DNA of 64,000 bases from Meandrina meandrites (taxonomy: Eukaryota; Cnidaria; Anthozoa; Scleractinia; Meandrinidae): assembly GCA_963693305.1 (NCBI GenBank), contig OY855903.1, positions 24,642,455 to 24,706,454 on the forward strand, read 5' to 3'. Below, piece by piece: positions 1 through 11,888 of this stretch. The notes under the pieces are model-generated. The model was not told the origin of the DNA. It did no database searches and saw only the letters and a list, made by a program, of their open reading frames with translations. The position numbers and the translations under genes are program-made. Every line of letters starts with the position of its first letter. Within the stretch, counting starts at the first letter, position 1.

Positions 1-970
1 GCCTCTTGTTTTTTCTTGCTGGCTGGGAAATAGCCAGAGGACAGAAAAGGTGAAAGGTAAGCATGTGGAGCCTGGGGAGAAAAAGTCTCCGCGCTCCCCC
101 TATTTTTCATTTTTTGTGTTTTTTCTTCCCCCTCCACTGAAGGAGCCTCTGCAGAGAAAGTATTGAATTTGAAATTTTACTTTTTTTAGTACCAATCAAT
201 GTTGCATATGAGGAACGCTGGGCAAACCCCAGACATTTTGATACAGAGTCTAAAGCACTTGAATTTACCATGATGCCTCACATGGATTTTACATTTAAAT
301 TGTTCCCAGCTACACATCACATAGTCCAATAGTTCATAACCCCTTTATTCCACACTTTGCATAGGGTCGTTACAAAGTGCGAGGCAGCAAGGCATGTGAG
401 TCATGGCCATTCTGGTTATCCTACATCTACATGGAACACCGGTTAGCCTAACTAGCACTTTGGTTAGCCTACAGTTAGCATAGGTAGCTTGTGGTTAGCC
501 TTTTTATTGAGATAAAGGATTTCTGCCTTGCATGCCTGGCTGCCTTGCCCTGCATGCCTCGCATATTTGTAAGACTCCTCTGCATATAATGACACTGTGA
601 CTTCTTATGTTTCTTTATTAGTTGTTTTGTTTTAACAGTAGTTTATTACTCTGACCTGTGGATGGGGACAGGAGGGTGGACCCCCGGGAGAAAAGGGGCA
701 GGAGGCAGGAGAAGAGAGGGCAGGAAGCGGGAGTCCCAAGGTGGCGGGAACCAGGAGAAATTGGGAAAATTTTGCAACATTTTGTTATATTTCACAATAG
801 AAATGGGACAAATAGGAGGGAACCACTACAGAAAGGGGCAGAAAGCGGGAGTAGAAGATATGGGAAGCGGGAGGTTCAGATCCTACTGTCCCTCCCCACT
901 GACCTGTTATGTGTACCAATCTCTTAAATTTAGTGGAAGGTTGGATAATGTTATTAATTAGCTCTCCCAT
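1..970. other. Non-coding flank, probably ASRGL1 intron
   Basis: No exon with a conserved protein reading was found on either strand. The stretch lies downstream of the first coding exon of the minus-strand ASRGL1-like gene, so it is probably its first intron. It is AT-rich, with T runs near 110-190 and a short internal repeat of 'ttagcct' between about 443 and 500. Open frames at 658-961 are purine-rich simple sequence with no recognisable domain. Confidence 0.5.
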
Positions 971-1475
971 CAGGGTTGGACATTAGCGCTCACCCACTCG
1001 CCCAGGCGAGTGTCAAAACTGTCGGGCGAGTACAAATCACCGATCACTCGCCCGGTTTGCCGAGTACGATTTTCAACTCCAGAATATATTATTCAAAATA
1101 AGCGTAATTTTCTACTTTCCACTTTAAAATTATCTACACTTTTGACAGCTAATGGGTCGCAAACATACAAAAGTAGCTTCGCTTGGTAATTGTTAAATGA
1201 TGAAGAGACCTTGAAAATGAGCTGAGAAACTCAACGGAAACCTTGTAAACTTCCTTAAACTAGCTTAAACTAAGGAACAGTGTCAAACGTGATTAAAAAT
1301 TAAAGTTGGATATTTCATGTTCGTGGGCTGAGCATGTGGGGAGGGGGCGCTTAATGTTTTCTGTGTTTGCGTGGAGGTATGAGACTGGGCAAGTGAAAAA
1401 ATTATCTGGGCGAGTGCAGCGTGAAGGTCACTCGCTGAAATGGCGAGTGCTCCGAAATTTTAGTTTCCAACCCTG
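971..1475 (+). mobile_element. Non-autonomous DNA transposon, 505 bp, 5-bp TSD
   Basis: It starts CAGGGTTGGACATTAG and ends with the inverted version (TTTAGTTTCCAACCCTG). It is flanked by the direct repeat CCCAT at 966-970 and 1476-1480. The inside is rich in 'gggcgagtg' motifs. A second copy lies in the opposite orientation at 30803-31324 with its own 5-bp duplication, which fixes both boundaries. No transposase is encoded. The termini and the 5-bp duplication suggest a hAT-like (hAT5-type) element; that class is inference. Confidence 0.88.
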
Positions 1476-1724
1476 CCCATTGTAATGCATGTATTATATT
1501 GTAGCATATATTTTGTTCTATGTATTGCTCTGTCAAATAAAGTGAACATTTATTAAAAAAAATATATAATTATTAGACTACTCACCCTCAGGTTCTATAG
1601 GTGACAGTCAGCTCAGCTGTGCCTTGTTTACTAATGCATTCACTCATAGAAAACTGGGGCTCATAGTCTAATATTTAATGTTAATTAAATATCAATCTGG
1701 TATTCATCCATAAATCAAAAGCTT

Positions 1725-2035
1725 GGGGTGGTGGCCGGGCTAATGGTTACAGGGCTGGACTTCAGATCAAGTGACTCAGTTAGAGCCTTGGACAGGGTCA
1801 TTTTATTGTGTTCTTGGGCAAGACACTTTACACTCACAATGCCTTTATCCACCCAGGTGTATAAATGGGTTCCAGAAAATTAAATGTTGGGGTAGCTAGC
1901 ACCGCAACGGACAAGCGCATCTATATCTAGGGTTGGAAAAGAGGAATGGGGAAGGGTAGAAATACTTCTTATTGCTTCAAGTTATAAAAGCTATAGATAA
2001 GGGTTAAGCTGATAGACCACCTGGCTTGAATACAG
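1725..2035 (+). mobile_element. tRNA-derived SINE copy (decayed)
   Basis: It shares the layout of the best copy at 57292: a tRNA-like head with 'ggccgggctaatggtta', then 'gtgttcttgggcaagacac', then 'cacccaggtgtataaatggg', then a tail about counts and colours of the host strand ending 'cagacttacc'. A and B boxes are degenerate. The right end abuts a run of about 20 C at 2046-2066. Confidence 0.75.
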
Positions 2036-2045
2036 ACTTACCTTG

Positions 2046-2066
2046 CCCCCCCCCCCCCCCCCCCCC
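2046..2066. repeat. Poly-C tract
   Basis: An uninterrupted C run of about 20. Similar C or G runs occur near 7818, 8260, 12270, 19055, 22542, 22866, 29577, 33893, 37777 and 53550. Run lengths may be unreliable in the assembly. Confidence 0.9.
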
Positions 2067-2280
2067 ACCTCTTACATTTTGCCTCCCCATACGTATACCC
2101 CCAGTCACCAAGACTGTCAAGTCTGTAAGTATAAAATATAAGCCCCACATCCGTGAAACATCAAAATTAAGCTTGAATCTTTTGATAGGAAGTATGTCTA
2201 CATTAAAATTAAAGAAACAACTCACAAAACTCATATGTCTATACTGGTATGGCTAGTATAATCCCTGGGGAATATCTTAC

Positions 2281-2418
2281 TTCCAAGAGCACGTGATATC
2301 CTATCTTGGCAGCTTCTTTCACCGCACAAAGAGCAGGTTTTCTCCTTGACATTGGGTAGTTTCCCGCTCCTCCGTGCACAATGATGCAAGGTTTGAATGG
2401 TTTACTGGTTTCACTCAT
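2281..2418 (-). CDS. ASRGL1: Isoaspartyl peptidase/L-asparaginase, first coding exon (partial)
   Basis: The family (Ntn-hydrolase, glycosylasparaginase fold) hydrolyses L-asparagine and isoaspartyl dipeptides after autocleavage. Only the N-terminal exon is in the window. It encodes a leader [10 protein letters not shown], then [13 protein letters not shown], matching the family's N-terminal strand with the I/VVHGGAG motif, and then a helix ending [11 protein letters not shown]. The exon ends in a clean donor (GAA|GTAAGA). I chose the ATG at 2418; an in-frame ATG at 2430 would add four residues. The catalytic threonine lies in later exons, beyond the left edge. The gene is head-to-head with IMPA1, with 144 bp between start codons. 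Confidence 0.82.
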
Positions 2419-2562
2419 TGTAAATAACAAATTTTCATCTCATGCAACCGCCGTCTGGCGGAGGTCTGGCGCTCTTCTGTGCCTCGGGACATCACATGTA
2501 TACTTATACCACGTAGTTCATTCCAATCTCGTCCCAGGGTCCCCAGTCAAAATAATTCCAAC
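2419..2562. promoter_or_regulatory. Bidirectional promoter, ASRGL1 / IMPA1
   Basis: Only 144 bp separate the two divergent start codons, so the core promoters and 5' UTRs must overlap or interleave. No TATA box is evident. The IMPA1 start codon sits in AACATGGCGGAC, a YY1-type AAnATGGCG core. Confidence 0.7.
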
Positions 2563-5500
2563 ATGGCGGACGACATTGTGCAAGCAGGTGAACAGGAACT
2601 ACAAGAGTTCTTTGACGCTGCAGTAAATGTAGCACGACAGGCAGGAAACGTATTGAAATATATATTTCTAATGTTTTGCTAATTACATAAGAGTATGTGC
2701 ACTATTTCTGTAAGGTGTCACTCATGAATTCCCTGGAGGTGCTATCAATAAAGGCACCTGTCAACTTTTCTTTTTAATTTTCGTTCAATTACGGATGTAT
2801 TTTCTTTATGATTATGCAACGCTTGCTGTACCCTGTATCAACATACGAGATGCTCGCTCCTGACCCTGCAGGTTTTTTTGTTTATTAAGATTAGGTACAA
2901 AATATTTTCTTATTCGTGTTAAGACTTGTGATTATGCATAATTTGCATTTGTGCATTTTGTCCTTTTTGTTTGGCTTATTATCAGTGCTATTAGCATAAT
3001 AGCGGAAAATTAATGCCTAGTGATCGGTGCCTTGAGAGATTTTTGCCAGAAAATTTCCATCTTATTTTCCCATGTTTTGCATATGTTATGTTACAACAAA
3101 ACTGACCCAGGGTGCATTCCGCATAAATCCTGCACCAAAGATACGCCAAGGGTTTCAAAATTCCACGGCAAGCGCCTGATAAGCGGCCAAAATCCTACGC
3201 CGATTAATTCGCCGAGGAATGCTACTTTGCTACCGGCTTTCTTGCCACTGCTTAGCTGCGAAAGAGAGGCCAGAAGACTCTGGTAACTTTTGGTAATGAC
3301 TTTGTCTCACATAGTCACATAGTAACTAATATTCCAGCACCAGCGGGAATGAATATGCAGGCCAGGGTTATGCCAAATGTCGTCTTCATCTCCCGCCGCT
3401 GTATGCCAAAAACTCTGATCCCATGCCGGTATGCCACAAAATTTTAAAACCCACGCCGAAGATCTTCGGTGTAACCTACACCAAATGCACCCTGGAAACT
3501 GACCTGCCTAACTTAAATAAACAGGGCAGATGTTTCTAAGGTACTTAAATTTTAATAAGGCAGTTAAAACTTTTTAACAAGGTGTCAGTTGGTGACAGAT
3601 GAAAATTTCCCAAATGCAAGATATTCTTGACCAATAAAAATATCTTCACCTTTATTTTTTTAAAAAATGCAAGTAACTCAAAATGTTTCAGACATAATAT
3701 TTCTTACAAACAAGTTAAACTTGTTTTAATTTCTAAACCAATTAAAAATGACACAAGTAATGTAAGTTACATTTTTTTGAAATATTTTAATATTAAGGCA
3801 GCTAGTTAAATGTTGTAAATGGTGTCAATTCTCAACCAATGAAAATAAAACTCTCAACTGACAAAAAGTTTTCAGTTCATAAAAATTTCTCGAAGTAAAC
3901 CAGATATTTTTTTTTCACCAATTAGAAACAATGCCACTACTTTGTACACAGAACAGGGGTTTCTTAGGCATTTTTATTACACAGTTAAATATCTGTTTTA
4001 TTGCACAGTTTAATAATACTGTTTTAGTCAGTGATAATTCTCAGTTTATAATTGACTGACGAAAGTTCTCAACTGCCAAAAATTTGCTCACTGATAAATT
4101 TTTTTTGACCAATAAAAACTGCTGTAAGTAACTTACGGTATTTACTTACTTTTCTTAGGTTGTATGGGAAGCTTTTCATAAGGAAAAGACCATTGATACA
4201 AAGTCTTGTGGAACAGATTTGGTCACAGAAACAGACAAATATGTGGAGGAATTAATTATTGGAACCCTTAGGGAAAAATTTCCCTCTCACAGGTAATTGG
4301 TTATTTCTGAATGGTGTTACTATTTAACTAGAAATAACACGCAAACTGCGGCGATAAACATTATGAACAAACCTATTGTTGGAAAAAATTATACCTTTTA
4401 CTTGATGTTTCGTATGCTTCTCAATACATCTTCAGAAGAAACTGTTGAAATGAAAGTGACAACTAAATTTGTTTGTAATGTTTATCACTGCAGTTTGTGT
4501 GTTACTTCTAGTTCAGCTACAATGGTTAAAGAAAAGAGTTTTTACGGTATTAATATTTAATCAAGAAAAATCCAATATTGCAACCCACAGATTTCTAGCG
4601 AAACATTAAACAATAATGAAATACGTTCCAGTATATGTTCTTAAATATATTCTTATCCACTCCCATTTTGTACAGTTGAGTACAAATAACATGTAAAACA
4701 AGAAAAAATATGTCATGTACGTATATTTGTACTCTAATGTAGTCCACTCATTGATATCGGTTGACCACCTGAGAGTGACAAATACATCAAAAGTCTGAGG
4801 AGTTTGGAAACGAAAAATAACTACACTACATTCATTTTTATTTGACATTTGCAATTTGACTTGGCCCTCAGGCTTGCAAAGAGATTGCCTATATTAATGA
4901 CAGAATCAGATATCTCCTGCTTTTTGCCATACCAAACAATAACCTTTTATTAAACCTGGCACATAGATTTTTAAATTAAATTTATTGTCAACAAATGAGC
5001 TTTGGGAAGGTGTCCAAAAGGTGGTGGTGCATAGTGCTGGTGTAGCACGCGCAGAATTGTGAACCGTTAGAAAAGCTGTCACTCAGTTGGCTTTTTAAAA
5101 AACAAAACCGATGAAGGCCGAAGTTTTTTTTGAAAGTTTTATTAACGTTGTTTCGAACGTTAGAACAAGTCAGTGTAAGTACAATAATTTACATTCTAAA
5201 GCACAGTGCTATAACGATACATTTTCTCGCGATACAATACATATCTTGATACAAGTGCCATAATACAATACACAATAGGATACATCATTGCATACAACCA
5301 AACCATAGTTCCAACTCAGTTTTTTTTCATCTTTTTCAAGTGAAGTTGCCACAAACCACAAGTTTTTGCTGGTGGGCACACAAGACTTTGTCAGCTGACA
5401 ACTAATTGGAAGTTCACATGTATTTGTGTCACATCTTGAAGAAAAGGTGATCAGAAGCAGAGCATGGATGAAACTTTCTTGTCCCTCTGTTTAATAAATC

Positions 5501-8500
5501 GGGCTTGGACTTGGGTAAATGAGTCATTAAAAAACAGTAATTTCCAAGTTCTGATGAAGAACATTTTTAGTTTTTTGTCATATTGTGATAGGATATGTTT
5601 ATATCATAACAAAAAATATCACAGTTCACCGGTGCGCCAGTGTATTATTGCAAAACTTCTTGAACAGGGAATGCAGGCAAGCACTAGCCACTGTCACACT
5701 GAAACGATCAACCCACATACATGTACTTGCTGTGTCCCCCAATAGGCCATTTTTGATTTACCTTTTGCCTTTGTGTCAAAACGAGTCTACATGCGAAATG
5801 AGTTTCACCTGCACGTCCATTTTCATGCAAATCAAACTCATTTTCATTTGTCTGAATGGTTCGCATGAGGACTCATTTTGAAAATGAGGCAAAAGGGAAC
5901 TTGGAAATGGCCTATTAGGGGGAGAGGTGAGTGACCAATAACCTACGCAACACAAGCAAGTTTCAAAGCTCAAAATAGCTGCAAGTCCTCACACAGCTGG
6001 AACGCCAAACACATAGGCCCTATGAAATCGTGTATGCATGGCTGCCTAAACATCGCCACTGACCAGCATTGGCTTGATTCTACCTTAGCTTAAATTTTAT
6101 TTAGCCACATTTAATTTGGATTTCTTTATGGTTTGTTAGTTTTATAGGTGAGGAGTCAGTAAGTGCTGGGAAGAAATGCAAGCTGACAGACAACCCGACA
6201 TGGATAATCGACCCAGTAGATGGTACAACCAACTTTATTCACAGGTTAGAACGGAAAATAATCTGTTTTAAGGATCAGTTGCCATGATGACTGGACATTC
6301 ATCCCTATAAGCCCCACCTTTTCAGGGGTTTCAAAATGTTAGACATAGTTATTGGTCTTAGCTTCTTGTCTCTTTTTCAGACATCCAATGGTAGGAATAT
6401 GTATTGCCTTGGCAGTTAACAAGCAGGTATCTAAATGCAGTTGAATCCCACATTGTGTGGACAGCTTGTTGATGTGGATGTTGTGGTTCATTTTTACCCT
6501 TTGTACAATCTGATATTTTCCTTTGTGTTATATTCATTATCATGAAATAAATTACCATGTACCAGAACAAAGGAAAGCCCTAAACTGTACCAAGGTTAAA
6601 TTGAACCACAACATGGACACTTTCTGGTGGTCCCTACAGTGTATTAACAGGATTTGACTGTAAGTTATGACACATGCAAAACTCCCTTCTCCATTTCTTC
6701 ATTCTCATCCCTAGAGCTGCCCGTTCCTCTTAACTGGTGGGGCCTTTGCATAAGGAACAGGTGGCTCTGGGGACACTAAACAGAGAAATAAAATCACATC
6801 CATGTGCAAAACTGTGGACTAGATTCCATCTGAAAAGAGAAAATTCTATTCATTGTCAATTGGAAAATTACATCTCATTAGCAATTACCCGGATACAGTG
6901 CCTGTCGGTTTGATAGATTTGATTGATTCATCAAATAATGTTGTCAATTGGAAAATCACATCTCATTAGTGACAACAGACCCGCCAGTCAAGGTTGTCGA
7001 TTTGACCGATTCGTTCGATTCGTGCGGATGGATAATTTTATTCATGATCCGACAAGAACAGAGTGTCAATCCTACAATAACAAAGGCGTGTCACCTGAAA
7101 AGTGACATAAATGCATGATTGTGTATTATTCCTCATTCTAAGAACACAGAAGGTGGTATGAAGCCAAACATATAGCAGCAGTATACACTAAGTAAACCTG
7201 ATTGCAAAAATACTGTTATCAATCATGTAATGGTCTAAGAAACAATTATACATGAATTTGTGATTCAAAGGAAAATAATTATAGGCTTGTGATTTGTGAT
7301 TCAGACCCCCCTTATCACCCTGTAATAAGATCAAAATCTAAACCAGTGCCATATTTATACTTTCCTTTGTTTTTTCTTGATGATGAATTATAGATAAGTT
7401 TGAAAGAGATATATTTCTTTAATTGTTATAGGTAGAGATTGGAGTAATATTCAACCCTTTAAACGATGAGATGTACACTGCAAGGAGAGGCATGGGGGCA
7501 TTTTGTAATGGAAAACAAATTCATTGTTCAGGTGTCACAGGTAAATGATGCAGTTAGCAGGTTAGGCTGGTTATGGATCAGTCATTGACGATAAAGTATT
7601 TAATAAATTGCTGTTAATATTAAGAGGGGAAGCACCACACCAGCCCAAGCTGGTCTTTATACATAAGCCCTTTATCCAAGTTGAATTGAAATTTAGAGAA
7701 TTTTGTTGGTTTGCTGGGAGGGTTGGAGCACCAACAACAAACTTAAATAGAACTTAGATCGCATTTGTGGAAGGCAAAAGTTCTCATCACTGCACCATCC
7801 CTGCTTCCTTTTGAGGGGGGGAGGGGGGGGGGGGGAGGGAGTCAAACTGGAACAAGAGAAATGTAGCATTGCCATTGAAGGACCCAGTGGAGACAAAGCT
7901 GGAAAATACTCTTGTTATTCCTCTGTGACTGAAGCAAACACAAGCAAATTAAGAGATAACTGAAGATCCTACACTCAGCCTATGTTGCTAGTACCGGTAT
8001 TGACACAGTGGAGTATAGTGCTGGGCTTTAAAACCACATTGTTCCAAAGAGGGTTTTTCAAATTGCATAGGCAGAACCAGGGGGAGAGTTCAGGGGGCAG
8101 CTACCTCTCCCCCTCCTATGCCTGAGAAGTTCTTTTTGCTTGTCTTGTTCTAGGAAGGGCATTGCCTCAAGATGCTCTTGGGACTTGCACTTATCTTTCT
8201 ACCCCCTTTCAGAAATTCCTGTATTTACCACGAATGGGTTATTCCAGAAAAAAATCCACCCCCCCCCCCCCCCCCCCCCCCAGACGGATGGGGTCGTTAT
8301 TTCCTGAGGCACAATTAATTAACAGTCTGATTTCGTATATCTTGTCATTTTCCTCAACAGATCTTAGCCAGGCTCTTGTGATTACTGAAGTTGGCTCGTC
8401 ACAGGACCCAGAAATAATTGACCTAGTGATGAAGAACCTTAGAAGTCTTGTAGAGAAAACTGTTACAGTTCATGGGTAAAGTTTTTGTACACACGTTTTT

Positions 8501-11066
8501 ACATTATAGAGGTGGGGTTGCCTGATGGTAAGCGTGCTGAACTGGTCTGGATTCCAGCCGTAGCCAAGGTCACTGCATTACATTCTTAGGCAAGACTCTT
8601 CACTGTCACAGTGCTTTTTTTCCGCCCAGGTGTATGGGTACTAGCAAATTTAAGGGGGGAGGGGGTAACCCTGCAACTGGACTGGCATCCCATCTTGGGG
8701 GAGTAGTAATACCCCTAGTTGCCAACTGCTTATGGCACTGAAGTTAATCACTGGGCTAGTAAGTTGATCAAGGTATTTGCATTAAAGCAGTGGGCTACAA
8801 TGTTGCAAACCCTGGTTGTGAAGATCGGTTTAACTTTTGGCCAGGCTATAAACAATATCCCTCAGTATACTGTGGAATTCTGATTTCCTGAATCTCCAAG
8901 GGAAACAAAAACTGGCTCAAGAAATTTGGGGAGTTTGAGAAATTGGGGGTCAAATACAGAGATGCCAAACTAAAAACATCAGGGAGACAGCAGATACCTC
9001 TTGTCAACCCCCAAACAGAATTAAAAAAGAATTTTGCTGATTAATCCAGAAAAATGTGCCAAATAATTCATCACAAACATTTCCCCCAAAATGGGTCAAA
9101 ATATTGTATCCAGGAGACTTTCTGACCAGTTCTGGGGACCGGATTAGATTCAGTCTGTATAAGGGAGAACCCAGATATACCAGGAGAGTTGGCACAGATG
9201 CAAATTGCAGTGTTTGATGGAGTGAGGCAAATCCAATGCAAGCAAGTTTTGGTCTGAGTTTTTGGGAGACTTGAGAATTAGAAGAAATTGAGGATTCAAA
9301 AAATCAGGAATCCACTCTATGTGCTAGGCAGGCAGCAGCATTATAGATAATATGTTGGCTGATTGTTTATCCTGCCATTTTGTATTATAGCATTAGAATG
9401 CAAGGATCAGCAGCCCTTAACTTGTGCTGTGTAGCAAGTGGTGGGGCGGATGCATATTATGAGTTTGGTCTTCATGTCTGGGATTTTGCTGCAGCTGGAT
9501 TAATAGTTGAAGAAGCTGGGGGAGTGGTTATAGATCCTTCAGGTAAATAAGTAAATAATATAATTTTTGATGACGTGTAAGTTGAGGTTCGTACAGGGGG
9601 GGTCTCTGGCACGATTCATGGACGAAAAAAATAACGAATCATGGATATCGAAATTTCATTTTCCCAAATCCCGAAAATAAGTACTCTTTTATCCTGTTCT
9701 TACGCTACAAATAGTGTTTGAAGAAATCAAAATTGATTAAGAAATTACAAAAATAAGAAAGAAACATACTCTTTTATCCTGTTCTTACTCTACAAAGAGT
9801 GTTTGACGTTACGATAATTATACGGAGATCACAGTTGAGTTCTTGCGTCTCAAAATCATGCAAAATAAAGTCAATAAAGTGGTGAGATCACGAATATCGG
9901 TTATTAATTCAAGCTCTTCACGTGTCACGCAAAACCTTCTGGTCACGGGTCATGAAGAATAAATTTATTAAATTCATGTTTCACGGAAAATAAAATCAGC
10001 TAATCACGCGTCACGAGAATACCCCTGTACGACCCTCTAAGTTGTTTTTCTCATGGCAGTGCTTGAAAATAAGGTTGCCCTTTTGAGAAGCAACTCGTTT
10101 ACAAATTTTACTTGCCTGGGGCAGTCATGTGCTTCCGTACGTTAACTTTAAATCTTGATTAATTATTATCAATTAATTATTATTGATTAAATCTTGTATA
10201 ATTATTATTGTCAGACAAATTGCCTGTGCCTGCCCTTGTCCACTGGGCAACTGAAGATTAAAAGTTACTTTTCCAGCAGTAAAATCAACTTGTCCTGGAT
10301 GAGCCATGTTTCTACAGCATGCACATTTTGAATTTACAATGATGTGGAAGGTTGTGTGTGTGGAGGGGGAGAGTGTGGAGGGGGAGAGTGGGGAGGAGGA
10401 GGTAGACACTGAGAGTGTGTGGAAGATAGCAACCTACAATATCACAGATTGGCGTGATTAGCCACAAATTAGGCTTCTAGTGGGGTAAAGGTCAAACAAA
10501 GTTCCTGAGCAGTGTAAGTGGCTGCCAGGAACCTGTTCACAGGCCAAACACAGATAGATATTTTAGTGGTCTCTAGTCTTCTTGGATAAGGATGATAAAC
10601 TGTAGGCCCCGTCTCTTACATCTTCACTGTTATGGTCGGCAGGGGACATTAAAGAGGCCACACACTCATCGTAAAGAGTAGTGCACAAAGTTCCCGGTGT
10701 TGTGGTCTGGTCTCTGCCCATTGTGCCGTTGAAATGCTCGGAGATATTAGCTGTTAAAGCTACTCTACAATCCGAGGGTAAATAAAGCATTCGCTTCACT
10801 TCACTGCAGGCTTTAGTCATTGGCCAAATTTGAAAATTGGTTGTTTTACCATGTGGTCTGCTTGTTCATTTGCTGCTTTATTAACTTTTTGTTTTCCCCC
10901 AAACCGACACAACTTGTTTGTGGAATGGATTAAGGTTTTTTGTATTTGTTTGTTAGGTAAACCATTGGACTTAATGGCACGTCGTGTACTAGCTGCTGCA
11001 ACTAAGGAGCTTGCCGAAGAGCTTTCTCCATACCTGGACTGCAACATTGATTTGCCTAGAGACTAG
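2563..11066 (+). CDS. IMPA1: Inositol monophosphatase, 8 exons, 285 aa
   Basis: Hydrolyses inositol monophosphates to free inositol in the cytosol (phosphoinositide recycling; Mg-dependent and lithium-sensitive in the family). Exons: 2563-2649, 4159-4292, 6140-6244, 6381-6426, 7432-7540, 8361-8475, 9391-9542, 10957-11066; total 858 nt, frame intact. Order of motifs: [14 protein letters not shown] (helix), FIGEES (metal-binding Glu), [15 protein letters not shown] (the family DPxDGTxN metal site, exon 3), the [13 protein letters not shown] strand, and [28 protein letters not shown] (the second signature WDxAAG, here WDFAAAG, exon 7). The C-terminus is [11 protein letters not shown] followed by a short tail. 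Length matches human IMPA1 (277 aa). All metal ligands I can identify are present. Confidence 0.95.
3107..3495. mobile_element. MITE, 389 bp, 8-bp TSD
   Basis: It begins CCAGGGTGCATT and ends with its inverse (AATGCACCCTGG). AAACTGAC is directly repeated at 3099-3106 and 3496-3503. The 8-bp duplication fits a hAT-type element. It lies in IMPA1 intron 1. The 88-aa open frame at 3020-3286 crosses its left edge and is not a gene. Confidence 0.85.
3504..4158. repeat. AT-rich intron segment with short diverged repeats
   Basis: The second half of IMPA1 intron 1 repeats a loose motif of the form 'tgacagatgaaaatttccc / ctgacaaaaagttttcagt / ctgccaaaaatttgctcac' every 60 to 200 bases. Nothing coding was seen. 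Confidence 0.4.
5208..5305. mobile_element. Decayed end of a hAT element
   Basis: Contains 'ataacgatacattttctcgc', 'gatacaatacatatcttgat' and 'acaagtgcca', matching in inverted orientation the right end of the hAT element at 43693-44749. No partner end or duplication was found. It lies in IMPA1 intron 2. Confidence 0.6.
6438..6660. mobile_element. Two nested foldback elements in IMPA1 intron 4
   Basis: The inner element (6479-6613) starts TGTTGTGGTTCA and ends with the inverse, flanked by TGGA at 6475-6478 and 6614-6617. Related copies lie at 17661-17801 and 53242-53370. Around it, CAGTTGAATCCCAC (from 6438) and ...GGATTTGACTG (to 6660, followed by TA) look like the ends of an older mariner-type MITE. 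The inner boundaries are firmer than the outer. Confidence 0.65.
8505..8715 (+). mobile_element. tRNA-derived SINE copy
   Basis: Head 'ttgcctgatggtaagcgtgc', then 'ttcttaggcaagactcttca', 'cgcccaggtgtatgggta', 'gtaaccctgcaactggact' and 'ggcatcccatc', in the same order as the copy at 57292. It lies in IMPA1 intron 6. Confidence 0.75.
9584..10037. mobile_element. MITE, 454 bp, 6-7-bp TSD
   Basis: Inverted ends GAGGTTCGTACAGGGG (left) and GAGGGTCGTACAGGGG (right, reversed). TAAGTT is repeated at 9578-9583 and 10038-10043, possibly TAAGTTG if the terminal G is shared. Internally a segment with 'actcttttatcctgttctta' occurs twice, near 9683 and 9768. It lies in IMPA1 intron 7. Confidence 0.8.
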
Positions 11067-11168
11067 TTAAGAGAGCATCAGTCAGTTTTATTTGTATTGA
11101 AATATAATTCCAGTGTGACTTTTATCCAGCACTGATGTAACTGTAGCTTGCCTCACTGCACATTCTTA

Positions 11169-11549
11169 CCGTAAATGATCAATTAAGCACTACAGTGCTT
11201 ATTTATGTTCTCCTGTCAAAGGTGCTGTGCTTATTTGAGAGCGGCGCTTATCTGAGAGCGGCGCTTATTTGAACTACCGGTACCAATAAAACACTGAGGG
11301 GAATTTAGAGAGAATTAAGTGAGGCACATGCTAGGTACACACAATTAATTTTGATATAAAATTATTTCAAATTATTTCAAACACAGTTTTTCAGTCTCTG
11401 GTCATGGTCTTATTTCTCAAGCCACAATTTTGGCTTTGATATCTCTTTTTATATCGAGTGCCGTAACAAAGGTGGGGAGTTTATTTATAAATACACAAAT
11501 TAGTGCTGCGGCGCTTATTTGAGAGCGGCACTTAATTGATCATTTACAG
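11169..11549. mobile_element. MITE, 381 bp, TA-flanked
   Basis: Terminal inverted repeats CCGTAAATGATCAATTAAGC and ...CTTAATTGATCATTTACAG, flanked by TA at 11167-11168 and 11550-11551, as in Tc1/mariner-type insertions. Subterminal 'atttgagagcggcgctta' occurs several times in both halves. Confidence 0.8.
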
Positions 11550-11735
11550 TATGCTCAGTGTGGAGGTCGTATCATTTTCCCCTCAAGACTTTGTTGGATA
11601 CAATGTGATGTGTACTATGATCACACATTCTGAGGGCAGTATGGTTAAATATACAATTGGTATTAATAGTCTTGTGATTCAGTTCGTTTTTTTAGTTTTA
11701 TACAACTGCCACATTATTTGACTTTAAACTATATT

Positions 11736-11888
11736 CTCTATTTTCCAATTGCCCATAATACACTTTGTTTGCCCCCCCAAATTTTGGGAAATATACACAC
11801 TCCTCCCAAGAGAATTTGAAAACAATAGTTTATGCAAAATTTAGGGGACAAACAAAGTGTATTATGGGCAATTGAAAAATAGAGAATT
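11736..11888. repeat. Inverted repeat, about 45-bp arms
   Basis: 'tccaattgcccataatacac' followed by 'tttgtttg' on the left pairs with 'caaacaaagtgtattatggg' followed by 'caattgaaaaatagag' on the right, around a 60-base centre. Probably a small MITE; the duplication is unclear. Confidence 0.7.
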